From Pyropia yezoensis (Eukaryota > Rhodophyta > Bangiophyceae > Bangiales > Bangiaceae): a stretch of DNA of 64,000 nucleotides. The notes beneath the pieces are model-generated. The model had not been told where the DNA came from, ran no database searches, and saw only the letters and a list, made by a program, of their open reading frames with translations. This document shows, one piece after another, positions 22,113-34,918 of the stretch. Numbering within the stretch: position 1 is the first letter of the stretch; each line of letters begins with the position of its first letter. A program made the translations under genes and the position numbers. The stretch spans positions 19,515,346 through 19,579,345 of the forward strand of contig CM020618.1 in the NCBI GenBank assembly GCA_009829735.1, in the 5' to 3' direction.

Positions 22113-24959
22113 TCAGACCCGAGCTCAAGTTGCGCCTCCGTTTGCCGGCGCAGGGAGCTTGGGGGGATAAGGTAGCGTTGTGCGCGGTGCATCGACTGTG
22201 CAAGAGGTGCGAGAGTCGTCGATGGTGGGTGAAGGGCAAAAGCGCGTCTGACGGCACTTCACATCCATGTATCTCATTCCGTAATATTTATGTGATTGGC
22301 ATTGTACTTGTAGGTAGCCCCCGTCTTGATTCTTCCGTCCGGTTTGACGGAGAAGAACATTAAGCACTGTGCTTTTCTCTGTGCCGACAGAGAAACAACA
22401 TAACTAAAAAGTCGGAGAAACAGACGAGTTTCTGATTTATGCGACCGAGACACACGCGGATCCTGCCAGCGAAAACAGTGTTTTGTTTTTGAGCGTACTG
22501 GATCATACCTCGAGAGACAGGTACAAAGTGCTATATGATGCCTATGAGCACTGTACTGGAGTGAAAAAGGAACCTGATCGCTCCCGTGATGGACTGTATC
22601 ATGCGGGGGGCATGAAGTTGGGGCTTCCCAGGTGACTAGCTAAACGGAATAGGCCTTTAGATCAAGCTACCGGGAGTGTGATATACCTCGATTTTTTCCA
22701 TCCCTGGTACCACCACGATTTCAAATGAAACCAGACGACTTATTTATATTCACAACAAGGACTTAGACTTAATTGTGACATGTCGCTCCTGAAGATAGAA
22801 AGCTCAGACTCTCTATCTTCGAACGCCGATTCGAGATAGACTCGATTGGCATATTTTCGCTCTCAAGTCGTCCAGTTTCTGAGGGCTTCTCAGACTTCTC
22901 TGCGTTCTCACGGAGATGAAGAGAGAGCCGTCTACGACTTCTTCGAGCTAGAAGGTCGCATTTTGCGTGCGTTACAAGTAAGGTCACAAAAAGCATACAA
23001 AAGAAAGCAAGCACGACTCGATATCTAGGATGTCGAACAGTGCAGCGTCGACCTGTAGATAGGCACTTTGAACAGTACAACGTGCGCTGCTGTCGAGTAC
23101 TTTTCTCTTTCGCACGGGAGTTGCCAGAGATGTTTTCTTTATTTTCTCATAGCCGCAGCACACTTGGGAGGACGATAGACCGATTTCAAGAGAGGAGCCG
23201 CAATCAGCGCAGAAACATATGATTATTTGTCGCCAAACACCGCTCCAAATTGCAATCACGAGCAAAACGTGAAATTGAATTTTCAAATTGTCCTGCGGAT
23301 TCGTATCGTTTGGCGGGTATGCGTTCACATTTTGTTTATTCGGACAGTCACTTCTTTATTAGATCAACGTGCTGTTCTGTTTCTGAGGCGAGGGCGGCGT
23401 CTTGCACGTGCGACCGGCCTCATTTCACCCTATCGTCTCTCCCCTTCACTTCGGAAGACCTGATGTCCGCGATGCTGCCGGCTTGGCGATCGATATCGTC
23501 AATGCCACAGGGGGAGGCGTTGGTAAAATAGGCTGCTCAATTCTTTACCGATGCCAATCTGCGTACATCGTCACTTAGTGTTGAACTAGGTCTTCATCTC
23601 CCGTGTCAACGTCATCCATGAGCTCGAGGTCCATGTGTGCTCGAACATGATCTTGGCGATCTTGTCATGGCTAACCCTCATTGGAATGAGGGAGTGGAAA
23701 ACTTCTGCGTCGAAAAAACCCTCTCTACAGCACACGAAAAAACGACACAATGCCCGACAGCACCTTTCTTCCCATTCTCCATCAGGCGGACTTAATAACC
23801 AATCTGATTTTTTGTGGATAAAACGCAATGTATATGGCGCCTTTCGATAGAACCCTCATCGTTTTTAAGAATTTGAAGCCGAGACGAAGGCGATTGAAAA
23901 ATGTTCGTTCTCAAGTCACCGGTGCGCTGCCCGACACCCAGGATCTGGGCTCTTATGGGGGTTTGCTGACGTTGAGTCCAGTGGAGATGCTTCGTTCGCG
24001 GCGCACATCGGAAGAGGCTGCCCCCATCTTGGCTCATGATGAGCACCCATGCTAGGCGTCCGGATTAGCACTGAAGGACTACTGACGCGTCGACGGTGGG
24101 GTCCAACAGGGAGGGACAAGTTGAACGGTGATCTCCTTGAGTAGATGGAAGAGCGAGCCAAGGCGAAGAGAAGAAGACGCCGGCGCTCTGACTAAAGTCT
24201 CCATGGCGGAACATGCCGACGAGAGCATCAAGAAAGTGGGACCATGCTTCGCTTGTGGACGTAATCGGTCCAGCAACTTGACGTGCATTTCATGCGGCTG
24301 AAGCCAAAAGGCGGTGCGAGGAACTATGCGGGGGGGTCGCTGTGTGCACAGCTGACCACTATCATGCTCTCTGTCGTGATGTCTGACCTGTTCGCCCAAG
24401 AGAAGTCCACCGCGATATTCAGCCCTCCCCCCCCCCCACGCGGGGAGCAGTCTGGCTCAAAAGTATCCCGCAGTTTTCTGACGGTGGCTATAGAAGCAAT
24501 AATGTGTATGTTCTTACTTTTGACTTTCATGTCGCCGGAACATTCACTCTTTCCATGAGAACTAGCTCATTCGCCAGATCTCGACGGTCAAGGCTGTGTG
24601 TCTAACTCAGACTTTTCAAAGCCGAAGAACATAATGGTTCAATCGTAGGCGCCACATGTACATATCAGCAGGAAGCACTTTCTTTCGCACACAGCAGCGG
24701 CGTCGCGGAGAGGCCCTTATCCGTCAGCGTGCTGTCAATCAATCTCACGTCAGTCCATTTCGTTTCCTGTGGGTGGTCATCATAAAGAGACGCCAACTTT
24801 TTCTAGAGACCGTCTAGCATGCCACGCGCTTCTTTTGAAAACACTTCTGCGATCATTTAGGGAACTGGCCAAGGAGAGATTCTTGCAGAACGTCGCGGAG
24901 CGTATGAGGTCTACTGGCAGGCTTTTCTCGGTTTTCTTTTTGAAAGGCACGGGGGCGAA

Positions 24960-25155
24960 CCTTGAATGGTATTTGTAAGGTAATGTTTCTTGTGATCTAA
25001 AAAAAAAGAATCGTATCGTTCCTGGGCGACCATAGAGCATCCGGAACGCTATCCTGTGTTGATTCTGAATCACAATCGGAGCCAGCGTGGGAAGTTGTCC
25101 AAGATTGTCCTGAGGACGATTCTTTACCGCCCGATTGATTTTCCAGTAAACGACA
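24960..25155 (+). repeat. Dispersed repeat R1, copy a
   Basis: About 195 bases are recognisably similar to 37220-37407 on the same strand. Both contain gaccatagagcatc, then aacgctatcctgtg and gattctgaatca in the same order and spacing. The copies have clearly diverged, and no coding frame is shared. The family is unknown. Confidence 0.65.
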
Positions 25156-25702
25156 GAATCTTGGGTTGTCATTGGACTACTGGGCGCATGGTGACACGCG
25201 AGAGCGATTGACCGAAGCAAGTTTTGAGAGTTAACGATATGTCCGATGGACTTGCGGACGAGAGAATCATGTGGGGTATCGTTTCAGTCTCCCTGATACT
25301 CCTCGTGGGCAGACATGCTCTTCGTGCTCAGCGTACGCGCTCAAGCATGTCGTCGACTGCGGGAAAGAGACTTCTTGAGGTTCTCAAGTGCGTAGGCCCA
25401 TGGTATCATTTCGGTCCAATACGAACTCTGGTTAAGATACTATTGAGAACTCCGTCAGTTTCGTACCATAAGCATATATTTCAGAAGCAATGTCTTCACC
25501 CATGACAAGCTCTCCTGTTACTTTGACTCCCTCAGACGTCCTCGAAGCAGGTGGTGTGCGTCCGTGCAGAAAGCATAGTAAAAAAATCCCCGTGTTTTTC
25601 TACTGCCAACGTGCCTAACCGCTTGTGAAAACAAATAAAAAAAGTCGCTGCGAGCGCAGAAATGAGGCGTTGTCTTCACTAGGGTCTATAAGTCTCTCGA
25701 TA

Positions 25703-25730
25703 TCGTGCTTTTCTATAAAATGCCCGGACA
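25703..25730. repeat. Left terminal inverted repeat, copy 1
   Basis: 28 bases, the exact inverse of 29504-29531. The same left end recurs at 29534-29561. Confidence 0.85.
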
Positions 25731-27889
25731 CCGTGCTGCGGCGTTTCTCATGTCGGAGGTGGACCACCAAGTCGCGAGGGCGTAGGCAGCCAATGGCAGC
25801 TGGGGCAGCCCAAGCCCGTTCAAGTGCCTGGGCCTGCTTCCTGTACTCTGGTGAGTGCCGCTGACCAAGGCCAGACCTCACGGGAGAAGTCTATCTGTGA
25901 GGCGAGTTGGCTGCTTGCCTGGTGGCCCCGTCTCTGCGATCGATCGAGGCCAGTTCCCAACAGTCCCAGCGTGAATGGGATGTGCAAAATGTTTAAGCTT
26001 ACCCTGTACATTTCCTGGCACATCGCGATAATTCTTGAGATCGACCGACGACGGCTCGACAGCCACACATTGACAGGACTCGAGTTGGCAGGCCACTTCT
26101 TGAAATATGTGGAATGCTTCTGGTAGCGGATTGTCCATCACCGTCGTCGCCGCCACCGTCGTCGTCGCCGCGATCTGGCCCGCCGGCGATCGGCGGCGGC
26201 GGCGACGGCGGCGGCGGACGCGATGGTGGCGGCGACGTCACGGATGGTGGTAACGATGATGCTGTGCTGTCGTACTGCTCGCCGTCCATATTTTTTGCGG
26301 CGGTGGGTGTCCGTTGCGACGGTGGCGGCGGCCCCATCCGTGGTGATGACGGTGGATAACGGTCGTCACGTCGGTGGGCTTCAGCGTCGGCGGTGGCGGT
26401 TGATGGCGACCTCGACGGCGACGGCAAGTGTACTCGTCTGTGGTGGTGAAGGGCAGGGGGGGAGGGGGCGGCGGCGGAGGGGGAGAGGGGGCGGTGGAGT
26501 GGGGGGACGGGGGCGGTGGAGCCGGGGGGGGGGAGCGGTGGAGGGGGGGGGGGGGGGGGGGCTGCGGTGGATGTGGGTGGTGAGCGACGGTGGAGGTGGG
26601 GATAGTTGCTGTGGCGGTAGTGGTGAGCGACGGAGGGGGGGGGGATGGTTGCGGTGGTGTTGGATGGGCTGTTGGCGGGGGAGGAGGGTCGGCGCGGCGG
26701 CGGCGGGCTCGTTTGCTGAGGCGGCGGGCTCGTCTGCGGCGGCGGCAAGGGCGGTTGCGTTCATCCACGGCGGCAAGAGGTGTCCACGTCTGGCGATTGA
26801 GGTGGGGGGAGGTGCACGACGGCGGCAGTGGTGTAATGAGGGGCCGAAGGGGGTGGCTGCTGCGGTTGTGATGGTGGAGGTGGGAAGGAGGGGACGGCGC
26901 AGAGAGTGGCGGGTGGGGGGGGACGGTGGTGTGGAAAGCTATTTGGAGGGTGGGGGGGAACTTTTGGTAGTGCGCTTGTGGTTGTGCGGGTGGTGGATGC
27001 GTGAAGAGGCGATGGATGGTAGGAGGGGGGTTCATGGTGGGGGGTGGGGGGGGGAGGTGGGTGCTAGAGCTGGTGGGGTGCTTGGGGGGAGGAGGCGCTC
27101 GGGGGCCGGAGGGGTCGTTGGGGGCGACCCCGCCGCCTCTGTTCTTTTATCACTAGTTTTTCCTTACTTTCTTCTCCCCTATCGTTGAGGTGATGGGCGA
27201 GTTTTTTGGCCGGTTGTTGTGACTGCTTTTCAGGTGAAGGGAACTGTAGCGGTGGCGGCCGTGGGCTTTTCGGCGGTTGTGGAGAGGGACGGCTGCGGCG
27301 ATGTCGTCGCTGTGGCGGTTTTCCGCCGCGGTGGTGCACGTTGCCGCCTCCGGTGGTGACGACAACCAGATGGAGGTGGCGGTGGCGGCGATCGTGCTTT
27401 GGGGGAGCAGTCGAGCGGCGACTGCGATTGTGGCTGCGGGGGGGGAGTGGCGGTCGCTACTGCGCGCTGAGGTGACAGGGTTGAAGGAGCGGCGGTCGCG
27501 CAGGTGCCACCGCTGGGGACGTTGTTTGTCCTGGTCCGTCGTGGTGGAGGAGGGATGGGGGGAGTGGACACGACGGCTGCGTTGACGTGCAGACGGGGGC
27601 CGGAGGAGGGGACAGCTGTTGTCGTCGTGGTACGAGTGGGGGGGGGGGCTGCGATGATTGTGCCGGCTGTGTGGGGATGGCCGTGAGGGGCTCGACGTTG
27701 GGAGGGGCCAGAAAATGGTCGCAGAGTGCTCGTGATGTAGGAGCTTGGTTGGGTGCTGCGCCGGGGATTTGTGCCGGGGGGAGCTTCGTGCTGGGGGGGG
27801 GCGGGTGTAGGCAGAGGGGTGGGGGTGTTTGGGGAAGGGGCGGGGGCAGGGGTAGACTAAATAGTTGGGTCGCCACCGCAGTTCTTTTT

Positions 27890-28165
27890 CTCCTTGTGTT
27901 GGGGGTGACAGGCACGCTTCGTCGCAGTTTGTGACGGTGGAAAGCCGCTGTGGGGGTACCGCGGCGGTGGGCTCGTGGGGGGACCGGGCCGCCACCGCCA
28001 CCGCCACCCCCACCGCCACCGCCACCGCCACCGCCACCGCCACCGCCACCGCCACCGCCACCGCCACTCCTTGTGTTGGGGGTGACAGGCACGCTTCGTC
28101 GCAGTTTGTGACGGTGGAAAGCCGCTGTGGGGGTACCGCGGCGGTGGGCTCGTGGGGGGACCGGG
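27890..28165 (+). repeat. 177-bp direct repeat with (CCGCCA)n, copy 1 element
   Basis: The unit starting ctccttgtgttgggggtgac occurs at 27890 and again at 28067. Each contains a nearly identical core (gcacgcttcgtcgcagtttg and following) and then runs into a CCGCCA array. The second array is longer (about 28168-28378) and carries a few CAACCG and CACTGC variants. Confidence 0.9.
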
Positions 28166-28378
28166 CCGCCACCGCCACCGCCACCGCCACCGCCACCGCC
28201 ACCGCCACCGCAACCGCAACCGCCACCGCCACCGCCACCGCCACCGCAACCGCCACCGCCACCGCCACCGCCACCGCCGCCGCCACCGCCACCGCCACCG
28301 CCACCGCCACCGCCACCGCCACCGCCACCGCCACTGCCACTGCCACTGCCACTGCCACCGCCACCGCCACCGCCACCG
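28166..28378 (+). repeat. (CCGCCA)n hexanucleotide array, copy 1 element
   Basis: About 210 bases of CCGCCA units with scattered variants. The unit has no stop in any of six frames, giving spurious dipeptide frames (Thr-Ala, Pro-Pro, His-Arg on plus; Ala-Val, Gly-Gly, Arg-Trp on minus). Confidence 0.92.
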
Positions 28379-29533
28379 TCGGCGGCGGCCGCCGCGTCGC
28401 CGTGCCTGCCGCCACCCGGGTGTGGCCGCAACGGCACGCCGGGGTGGCGATGATGGTGGGGGGACGACGGTGGTGGATGTGGGTGGAGGACAGGGTGGGG
28501 AACGACGGTGCGTGCACCCAGAAGAAAAAGCTTCTGGTAGCTGCCAGTGGTCAATGGGTGCTTCTGGGCCTCACGCTGGAGATCACCGTAAAAACGGGGT
28601 GCCAAATTATCTTGTACATCGTGTTCCGTGGCGAATTTTGCGATAGGACGCTCGGCTGGAGCGCCGGAGGGAGACCCATCCGCTCTGAGGACGCTCGGCT
28701 GGAGCGCCGGAGGGAGACCCATCCGCTCCGAGGCCCCACGAAGTCACCAAGTCGATACAGGCGCGCCACGAGGACGCAGAGGCTAGCCCAGCCTCCTTTT
28801 CGAAGTGGCCGGTGCGTGTGCCATGGTGAGAAGGCGATCAGTTGGACATGGGTTCTCTGCAGAGTGACCTCACGTCATTGCCGAAAGGCAGGCAGACGAC
28901 TCTGTTTCTGACACGAACAATCAACGTCCCCGCGGTTCCCACAACACGAGAAAATGGGAGATCCTCTGTGGATCAACTGCTCTTTGCTCGTCCAATGGCA
29001 AGCCGCCATGAAATTCCAACTTGTGTGGGGCAGCGTCGAAAGCTCCCTGACGCGGTCTGGAGGCTGCGGCGTTCCGAGCCCATTTCAGGCCTGGCTGGTG
29101 TCTGCGGCTGCGACGTTCCAGCCAATTGGGGGCAGGGGCGCCCCCAGTGCCTCAGTTAGCAGATGGATCGGCCGGAAGCCGACCTGGGGAATCGTATCGT
29201 GCGGCGTTTGCACCCCATTCTGGAGGGCCACCCGGCGCGGTGCGGAGGTTTTTTCAGCGAATAAGTGGGTCACAGAGTGGCCCAACAGGAGCAACGGAGA
29301 GGCCTTCTTTTCGGGCCAGCGGGTGACACGTCCGGCGGGGAGATACAAATCGCGAGCTTTTCCACGTGAGGCAAACGAGATGATTGGAATTCCCGGGCCT
29401 GGTGGCTGGAACGTTTTGCCTCAGTCCGACGTAGTGTCCGGACCACCCCCGCCCAGGCCAATGGAACAGTGTCTGAACAGACGGCGCAAACGCCGCACGT
29501 TCTTGTCCGGGCATTTTATAGAAAAGCACGATA

Positions 29534-32500
29534 TCGTGCTTTTCTATAAAATGCCCGGACACCGTGCTGCGGCGTTTCTCATGTCGGAGGTGGACCACCA
29601 AGTCGCGAGGGCGTAGGCAGCCAATGGCAGCTGGGGCAGCCCAAGCCCGTTCAAGTGCCTGGGCCTGCTTCCTGTACTCTGGTGAGTGCCGCTGACCAAG
29701 GCCAGACCTCACGGGAGAAGTCTATCTGTGAGGCGAGTTGGCTGCTTGCCTGGTGGCCCCGTCTCTGCGATCGATCGAGGCCAGTTCCCAACAGTCCCAG
29801 CGTGAATGGGATGTGCAAAATGTTTAAGCTTACCCTGTACATTTCCTGGCACATCGCGATAATTCTTGAGATCGACCGACGACGGCTCGACAGCCACACA
29901 TTGACAGGACTCGAGTTGGCAGGCCACTTCTTGAAATATGTGGAATGCTTCTGGTAGCGGATTGTCCATCACCGTCGTCGCCGCCACCGTCGTCGTCGCC
30001 GCGATCTGGCCCGCCGGCGATCGGCGGCGGCGGCGACGGCGGCGGCGGACGCGATGGTGGCGGCGACGTCACGGATGGTGGTAACGATGATGCTGTGCTG
30101 TCGTACTGCTCGCCGTCCATATTTTTTGCGGCGGTGGGTGTCCGTTGCGACGGTGGCGGCGGCCCCATCCGTGGTGATGACGGTGGATAACGGTCGTCAC
30201 GTCGGTGGGCTTCAGCGTCGGCGGTGGCGGTTGATGGCGACCTCGACGGCGACGGCAAGTGTACTCGTCTGTGGTGGTGAAGGGCAGGGGGGGAGGGGGC
30301 GGCGGCGGAGGGGGAGAGGGGGCGGTGGAGTGGGGGGACGGGGGCGGTGGAGCCGGGGGGGGGGGAGCGGTGGAGGGGGGGGGGGGGGGGGGCTGCGGTG
30401 GATGTGGGTGGTGAGCGACGGTGGAGGTGGGGATAGTTGCTGTGGCGGTAGTGGTGAGCGACGGAGGGGGGGGGGATGGTTGCGGTGGTGTTGGATGGGC
30501 TGTTGGCGGGGGAGGAGGGTCGGCGCGGCGGCGGCGGGCTCGTTTGCTGAGGCGGCGGGCTCGTCTGCGGCGGCGGCAAGGGCGGTTGCGTTCATCCACG
30601 GCGGCAAGAGGTGTCCACGTCTGGCGATTGAGGTGGGGGGAGGTGCACGACGGCGGCAGTGGTGTAATGAGGGGCCGAAGGGGGTGGCTGCTGCGGTTGT
30701 GATGGTGGAGGTGGGAAGGAGGGGACGGCGCAGAGAGTGGCGGGTGGGGGGGGACGGTGGTGTGGAAAGCTATTTGGAGGGTGGGGGGGAACTTTTGGTA
30801 GTGCGCTTGTGGTTGTGCGGGTGGTGGATGCGTGAAGAGGCGATGGATGGTAGGAGGGGGGTTCATGGTGGGGGGGTGGGGGGGGAGGTGGGTGCTAGAG
30901 CTGGTGGGGTGCTTGGGGGGAGGAGGCGCTCGGGGGCCGGAGGGGTCGTTGGGGGCGACCCCGCCGCCTCTGTTCTTTTATCACTAGTTTTTCCTTACTT
31001 TCTTCTCCCCTATCGTTGAGGTGATGGGCGAGTTTTTTGGCCGGTTGTTGTGACTGCTTTTCAGGTGAAGGGAACTGTAGCGGTGGCGGCCGTGGGCTTT
31101 TCGGCGGTTGTGGAGAGGGACGGCTGCGGCGATGTCGTCGCTGTGGCGGTTTTCCGCCGCGGTGGTGCACGTTGCCGCCTCCGGTGGTGACGACAACCAG
31201 ATGGAGGTGGCGGTGGCGGCGATCGTGCTTTGGGGGAGCAGTCGAGCGGCGACTGCGATTGTGGCTGCGGGGGGGGAGTGGCGGTCGCTACTGCGCGCTG
31301 AGGTGACAGGGTTGAAGGAGCGGCGGTCGCGCAGGTGCCACCGCTGGGGACGTTGTTTGTCCTGGTCCGTCGTGGTGGAGGAGGGATGGGGGGAGTGGAC
31401 ACGACGGCTGCGTTGACGTGCAGACGGGGGCCGGAGGAGGGGACAGCTGTTGTCGTCGTGGTACGAGTGGGGGGGGGGGCTGCGATGATTGTGCCGGCTG
31501 TGTGGGGATGGCCGTGAGGGGCTCGACGTTGGGAGGGGCCAGAAAATGGTCGCAGAGTGCTCGTGATGTAGGAGCTTGGTTGGGTGCTGCGCCGGGGATT
31601 TGTGCCGGGGGGAGCTTCGTGCTGGGGGGGGGGCGGGTGTAGGCAGAGGGGTGGGGGTGTTTGGGGAAGGGGCGGGGGCAGGGGTAGACTAAATAGTTGG
31701 GTCGCCACCGCAGTTCTTTTTCTCCTTGTGTTGGGGGTGACAGGCACGCTTCGTCGCAGTTTGTGACGGTGGAAAGCCGCTGTGGGGGTACCGCGGCGGT
31801 GGGCTCGTGGGGGGACCGGGCCGCCACCGCCACCGCCACCCCCACCGCCACCGCCACCGCCACCGCCACCGCCACCGCCACCGCCACCGCCACCGCCACT
31901 CCTTGTGTTGGGGGTGACAGGCACGCTTCGTCGCAGTTTGTGACGGTGGAAAGCCGCTGTGGGGGTACCGCGGCGGTGGGCTCGTGGGGGGACCGGGCCG
32001 CCACCGCCACCGCCACCGCCACCGCCACCGCCACCGCCACCGCAACCGCAACCGCCACCGCCACCGCCACCGCCACCGCAACCGCCACCGCCACCGCCAC
32101 CGCCACCGCCGCCGCCACCGCCACCGCCACCGCCACCGCCACCGCCACCGCCACCGCCACCGCCACTGCCACTGCCACTGCCACTGCCACCGCCACCGCC
32201 ACCGCCACCGTCGGCGGCGGCCGCCGCGTCGCCGTGCCTGCCGCCACCCGGGTGTGGCCGCAACGGCACGCCGGGGTGGCGATGATGGTGGGGGGACGAC
32301 GGTGGTGGATGTGGGTGGAGGACAGGGTGGGGAACGACGGTGCGTGCACCCAGAAGAAAAAGCTTCTGGTAGCTGCCAGTGGTCAATGGGTGCTTCTGGG
32401 CCTCACGCTGGAGATCACCGTAAAAACGGGGTGCCAAATTATCTTGTACATCGTGTTCCGTGGCGAATTTTGCGATAGGACGCTCGGCTGGAGCGCCGGA

Positions 32501-33363
32501 GGGAGACCCATCCGCTCTGAGGACGCTCGGCTGGAGCGCCGGAGGGAGACCCATCCGCTCCGAGGCCCCACGAAGTCACCAAGTCGATACAGGCGCGCCA
32601 CGAGGACGCAGAGGCTAGCCCAGCCTCCTTTTCGAAGTGGCCGGTGCGTGTGCCATGGTGAGAAGGCGATCAGTTGGACATGGGTTCTCTGCAGAGTGAC
32701 CTCACGTCATTGCCGAAAGGCAGGCAGACGACTCTGTTTCTGACACGAACAATCAACGTCCCCGCGGTTCCCACAACACGAGAAAATGGGAGATCCTCTG
32801 TGGATCAACTGCTCTTTGCTCGTCCAATGGCAAGCCGCCATGAAATTCCAACTTGTGTGGGGCAGCGTCGAAAGCTCCCTGACGCGGTCTGGAGGCTGCG
32901 GCGTTCCGAGCCCATTTCAGGCCTGGCTGGTGTCTGCGGCTGCGACGTTCCAGCCAATTGGGGGCAGGGGCGCCCCCAGTGCCTCAGTTAGCAGATGGAT
33001 CGGCCGGAAGCCGACCTGGGGAATCGTATCGTGCGGCGTTTGCACCCCATTCTGGAGGGCCACCCGGCGCGGTGCGGAGGTTTTTTCAGCGAATAAGTGG
33101 GTCACAGAGTGGCCCAACAGGAGCAACGGAGAGGCCTTCTTTTCGGGCCAGCGGGTGACACGTCCGGCGGGGAGATACAAATCGCGAGCTTTTCCACGTG
33201 AGGCAAACGAGATGATTGGAATTCCCGGGCCTGGTGGCTGGAACGTTTTGCCTCAGTCCGACGTAGTGTCCGGACCACCCCCGCCCAGGCCAATGGAACA
33301 GTGTCTGAACAGACGGCGCAAACGCCGCACGTTCTTGTCCGGGCATTTTATAGAAAAGCACGA
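29534..33363. mobile_element. TIR element, copy 2 (3830 bp), tandem to copy 1
   Basis: Head-to-tail repeat of the preceding element with the same 28-bp TIRs, separated from it by a single TA (29532-29533) and followed by TA (33364-33365). The copies look identical apart from changes in the length of G runs, so the duplication is recent or an assembly effect. The internal 177-bp repeats (31722 and 31899) and CCGCCA arrays (to about 32210) recur. No transposase is recognised. Confidence 0.8.
31722..32210 (+). repeat. 177-bp direct repeat and (CCGCCA)n arrays, copy 2 element
   Basis: The same structure as in copy 1, shifted by 3832 bases: two 177-bp units, each running into a CCGCCA array, the second array longer. 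Confidence 0.9.
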
Positions 33364-34808
33364 TATACATGTAGTCCGTCTCCAAACGAAGATTGGATCC
33401 TGAAAAACTAGCAGAGATTCACGGAATAATACCACAAAACTCTCGCACCGATTGCGCACGTTCTGTGCAACAACACTTTTCGGGCAAGAAGCCACGTTCT
33501 TACACTCTTTCGTTGCAGCGCAAAGGATCCGCATGCAGAGCAGTCATTGGTTGGAGCAGCAACGACTGTAGCCACCTGCGCATCCTCTGATGCAAGTCAA
33601 GTTTTACCAGCAGCTTGTTCGTGTTATTGCAACGACCGTTCAAAAGAAATAGATACTCATCAAAAGGAACTTTTATTGCCGTCCAATGCTGCTTTGGTAT
33701 CCTCATGAACTGATGTTTGGCAGTACGTTGACCATTCTCCTTTGTCAAGGACACTTCGCGCAGGGCCTGTCTCCAAGACATGGCACAGCGCCAGAATAGC
33801 GACCATGCCCTCATGAAAGATATGCGATGGACTCACAAATTCGGGGCTTCGAAATTACTCTGTCGCTGTGCCTGCCAGTTCTCTAACGCTGCTGCCACAA
33901 GAGAAACATGCTCGCTCTTGTAATGTCCGAAGACATACAATAATTTTACGCATCGCGCATTGAACCAAAAACAGTGTCACAGTAATCTAGGCGCTTTGCG
34001 TGACACTGCTTGCCTGTTTTCGCCATGGCCGTCGCGCCGCGTCTGCGAGGTGGACGGTTTGTATCCATTCTTCCTGTCCTACGTGGGGTCTGGCGCCGCC
34101 TCGGCCGCCGCCACCCGCCCCGACCCTGTCCCCAACCCAGCTCTCACGGCCGTCACCATCCAAACCCCCACTGCCTGAGCCAGCGTCGAATCTCCAACGA
34201 AGTTGACTACGCGAGTAAGGTCCCCAAAGCACCGAAAGAACATAATATAATTATCATGCACTTCTTGACTGTTAGAAAATATATTGAACGTATGGGACAA
34301 GTCAAAGCACATTAAAACTGTTCGTACACAAACAAAAATCAAGAGTCTGAGACGCTCTCGTAGAAAAATACTCCCTGGCTCAGTCCTTCCACTTCTGACG
34401 CCGCGCATGGCGACCTCTGGGTCATCTCAGGCATCACCCTCATCCCCAGAAGATATGAAAACAAGTGTTGTTGATCGCTTGCACCCCTCCGCACAATGAC
34501 TGCGCGGACATTCGTCTTTTGCCAAACCATACCCAATTTATCACAAAGGCCCGCGACAGTTTGAAAGCATTATTTCTCTCGATCCAGGTGATTTTTTCTT
34601 CAAGATGATATCGGACACTGTTTGGATCAGGCATTTCCAATTATTCGCCGACCATGCAGCTTGAGAGTCGTTCAAGGCTGCCAGCATACGATTGGCTCTT
34701 GCTCTGGTACAGTTGTTCTTGTCCACTTGGGACAAAATTCGGAAAACTGCGATACTCTTTACAGGAAAGCGGGACTGCATATGGTTCGAAAAAGGTTTGC
34801 GCAAGGAT

Positions 34809-34918
34809 CTACCAGGGCGCTCCCAGGGCGCGATGACGGATCTCAGGCGTGCTAAGCAGGCGCGCTTCGACGGCCCCGCCGTGCGCCCCGGCAACAGAGG
34901 GGCTCGATGCACAGCCCT
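34809..34918 (+). repeat. Dispersed repeat R2, copy a
   Basis: 110 bases starting ctaccagggcgctcccaggg match 37719-37828 (also 110 bases) with many substitutions and essentially no net length change. Shared anchors are agggcgctcccaggg at the start and agccct at the end. Confidence 0.6.

Larger units (their letters stand above)
21325..25702. other. Lower-GC stretch with no supported gene
   Basis: Apart from the minisatellite at 22008-22112 and the dispersed repeat at 24960-25155, this is mixed-composition DNA of about 45-50% GC with short open frames only. A 120-codon frame (21813-22175, +) reads a hydrophobic Ala/Leu/Ser segment then Pro/Ser repeats. The opposite strand reads Gly/Glu/Lys repeats over the same bases, so neither is convincing. 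Confidence 0.45.
25703..29531. mobile_element. TIR element, copy 1 (3829 bp), no recognised transposase
   Basis: The ends are 28-bp perfect terminal inverted repeats (left end starts tcgtgcttttctataaaatg). A weaker inverted match continues inward (TGCGGCGTTT on both sides). TA flanks it on each side, the target of Tc1/mariner-like elements, although ATAT could also be read. Inside are a unique left part (25730-26450), a strongly G-rich plus strand (26450-27880), two (CCGCCA)n arrays within a 177-bp direct repeat, and a right part (28400-29530). Open frames through the G-rich and array regions are long only because the repeat lacks stops. No transposase motif is seen, so it is best called non-autonomous or of an unrecognised type. 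Confidence 0.8.

Noticed and set aside
27153-28517. Open frames of 300-500 codons through the CCGCCA arrays of both TIR element copies
   Set aside because: The repeat has no stop in any frame. The frames give alternating dipeptides and have no coding character outside the array.
34809-34918. tRNA-like or tRNA-derived SINE in repeat R2
   Set aside because: A 5-bp acceptor-like pairing and a cttcgac word are present, but no T-arm or anticodon arm can be formed, and the second copy does not keep them.
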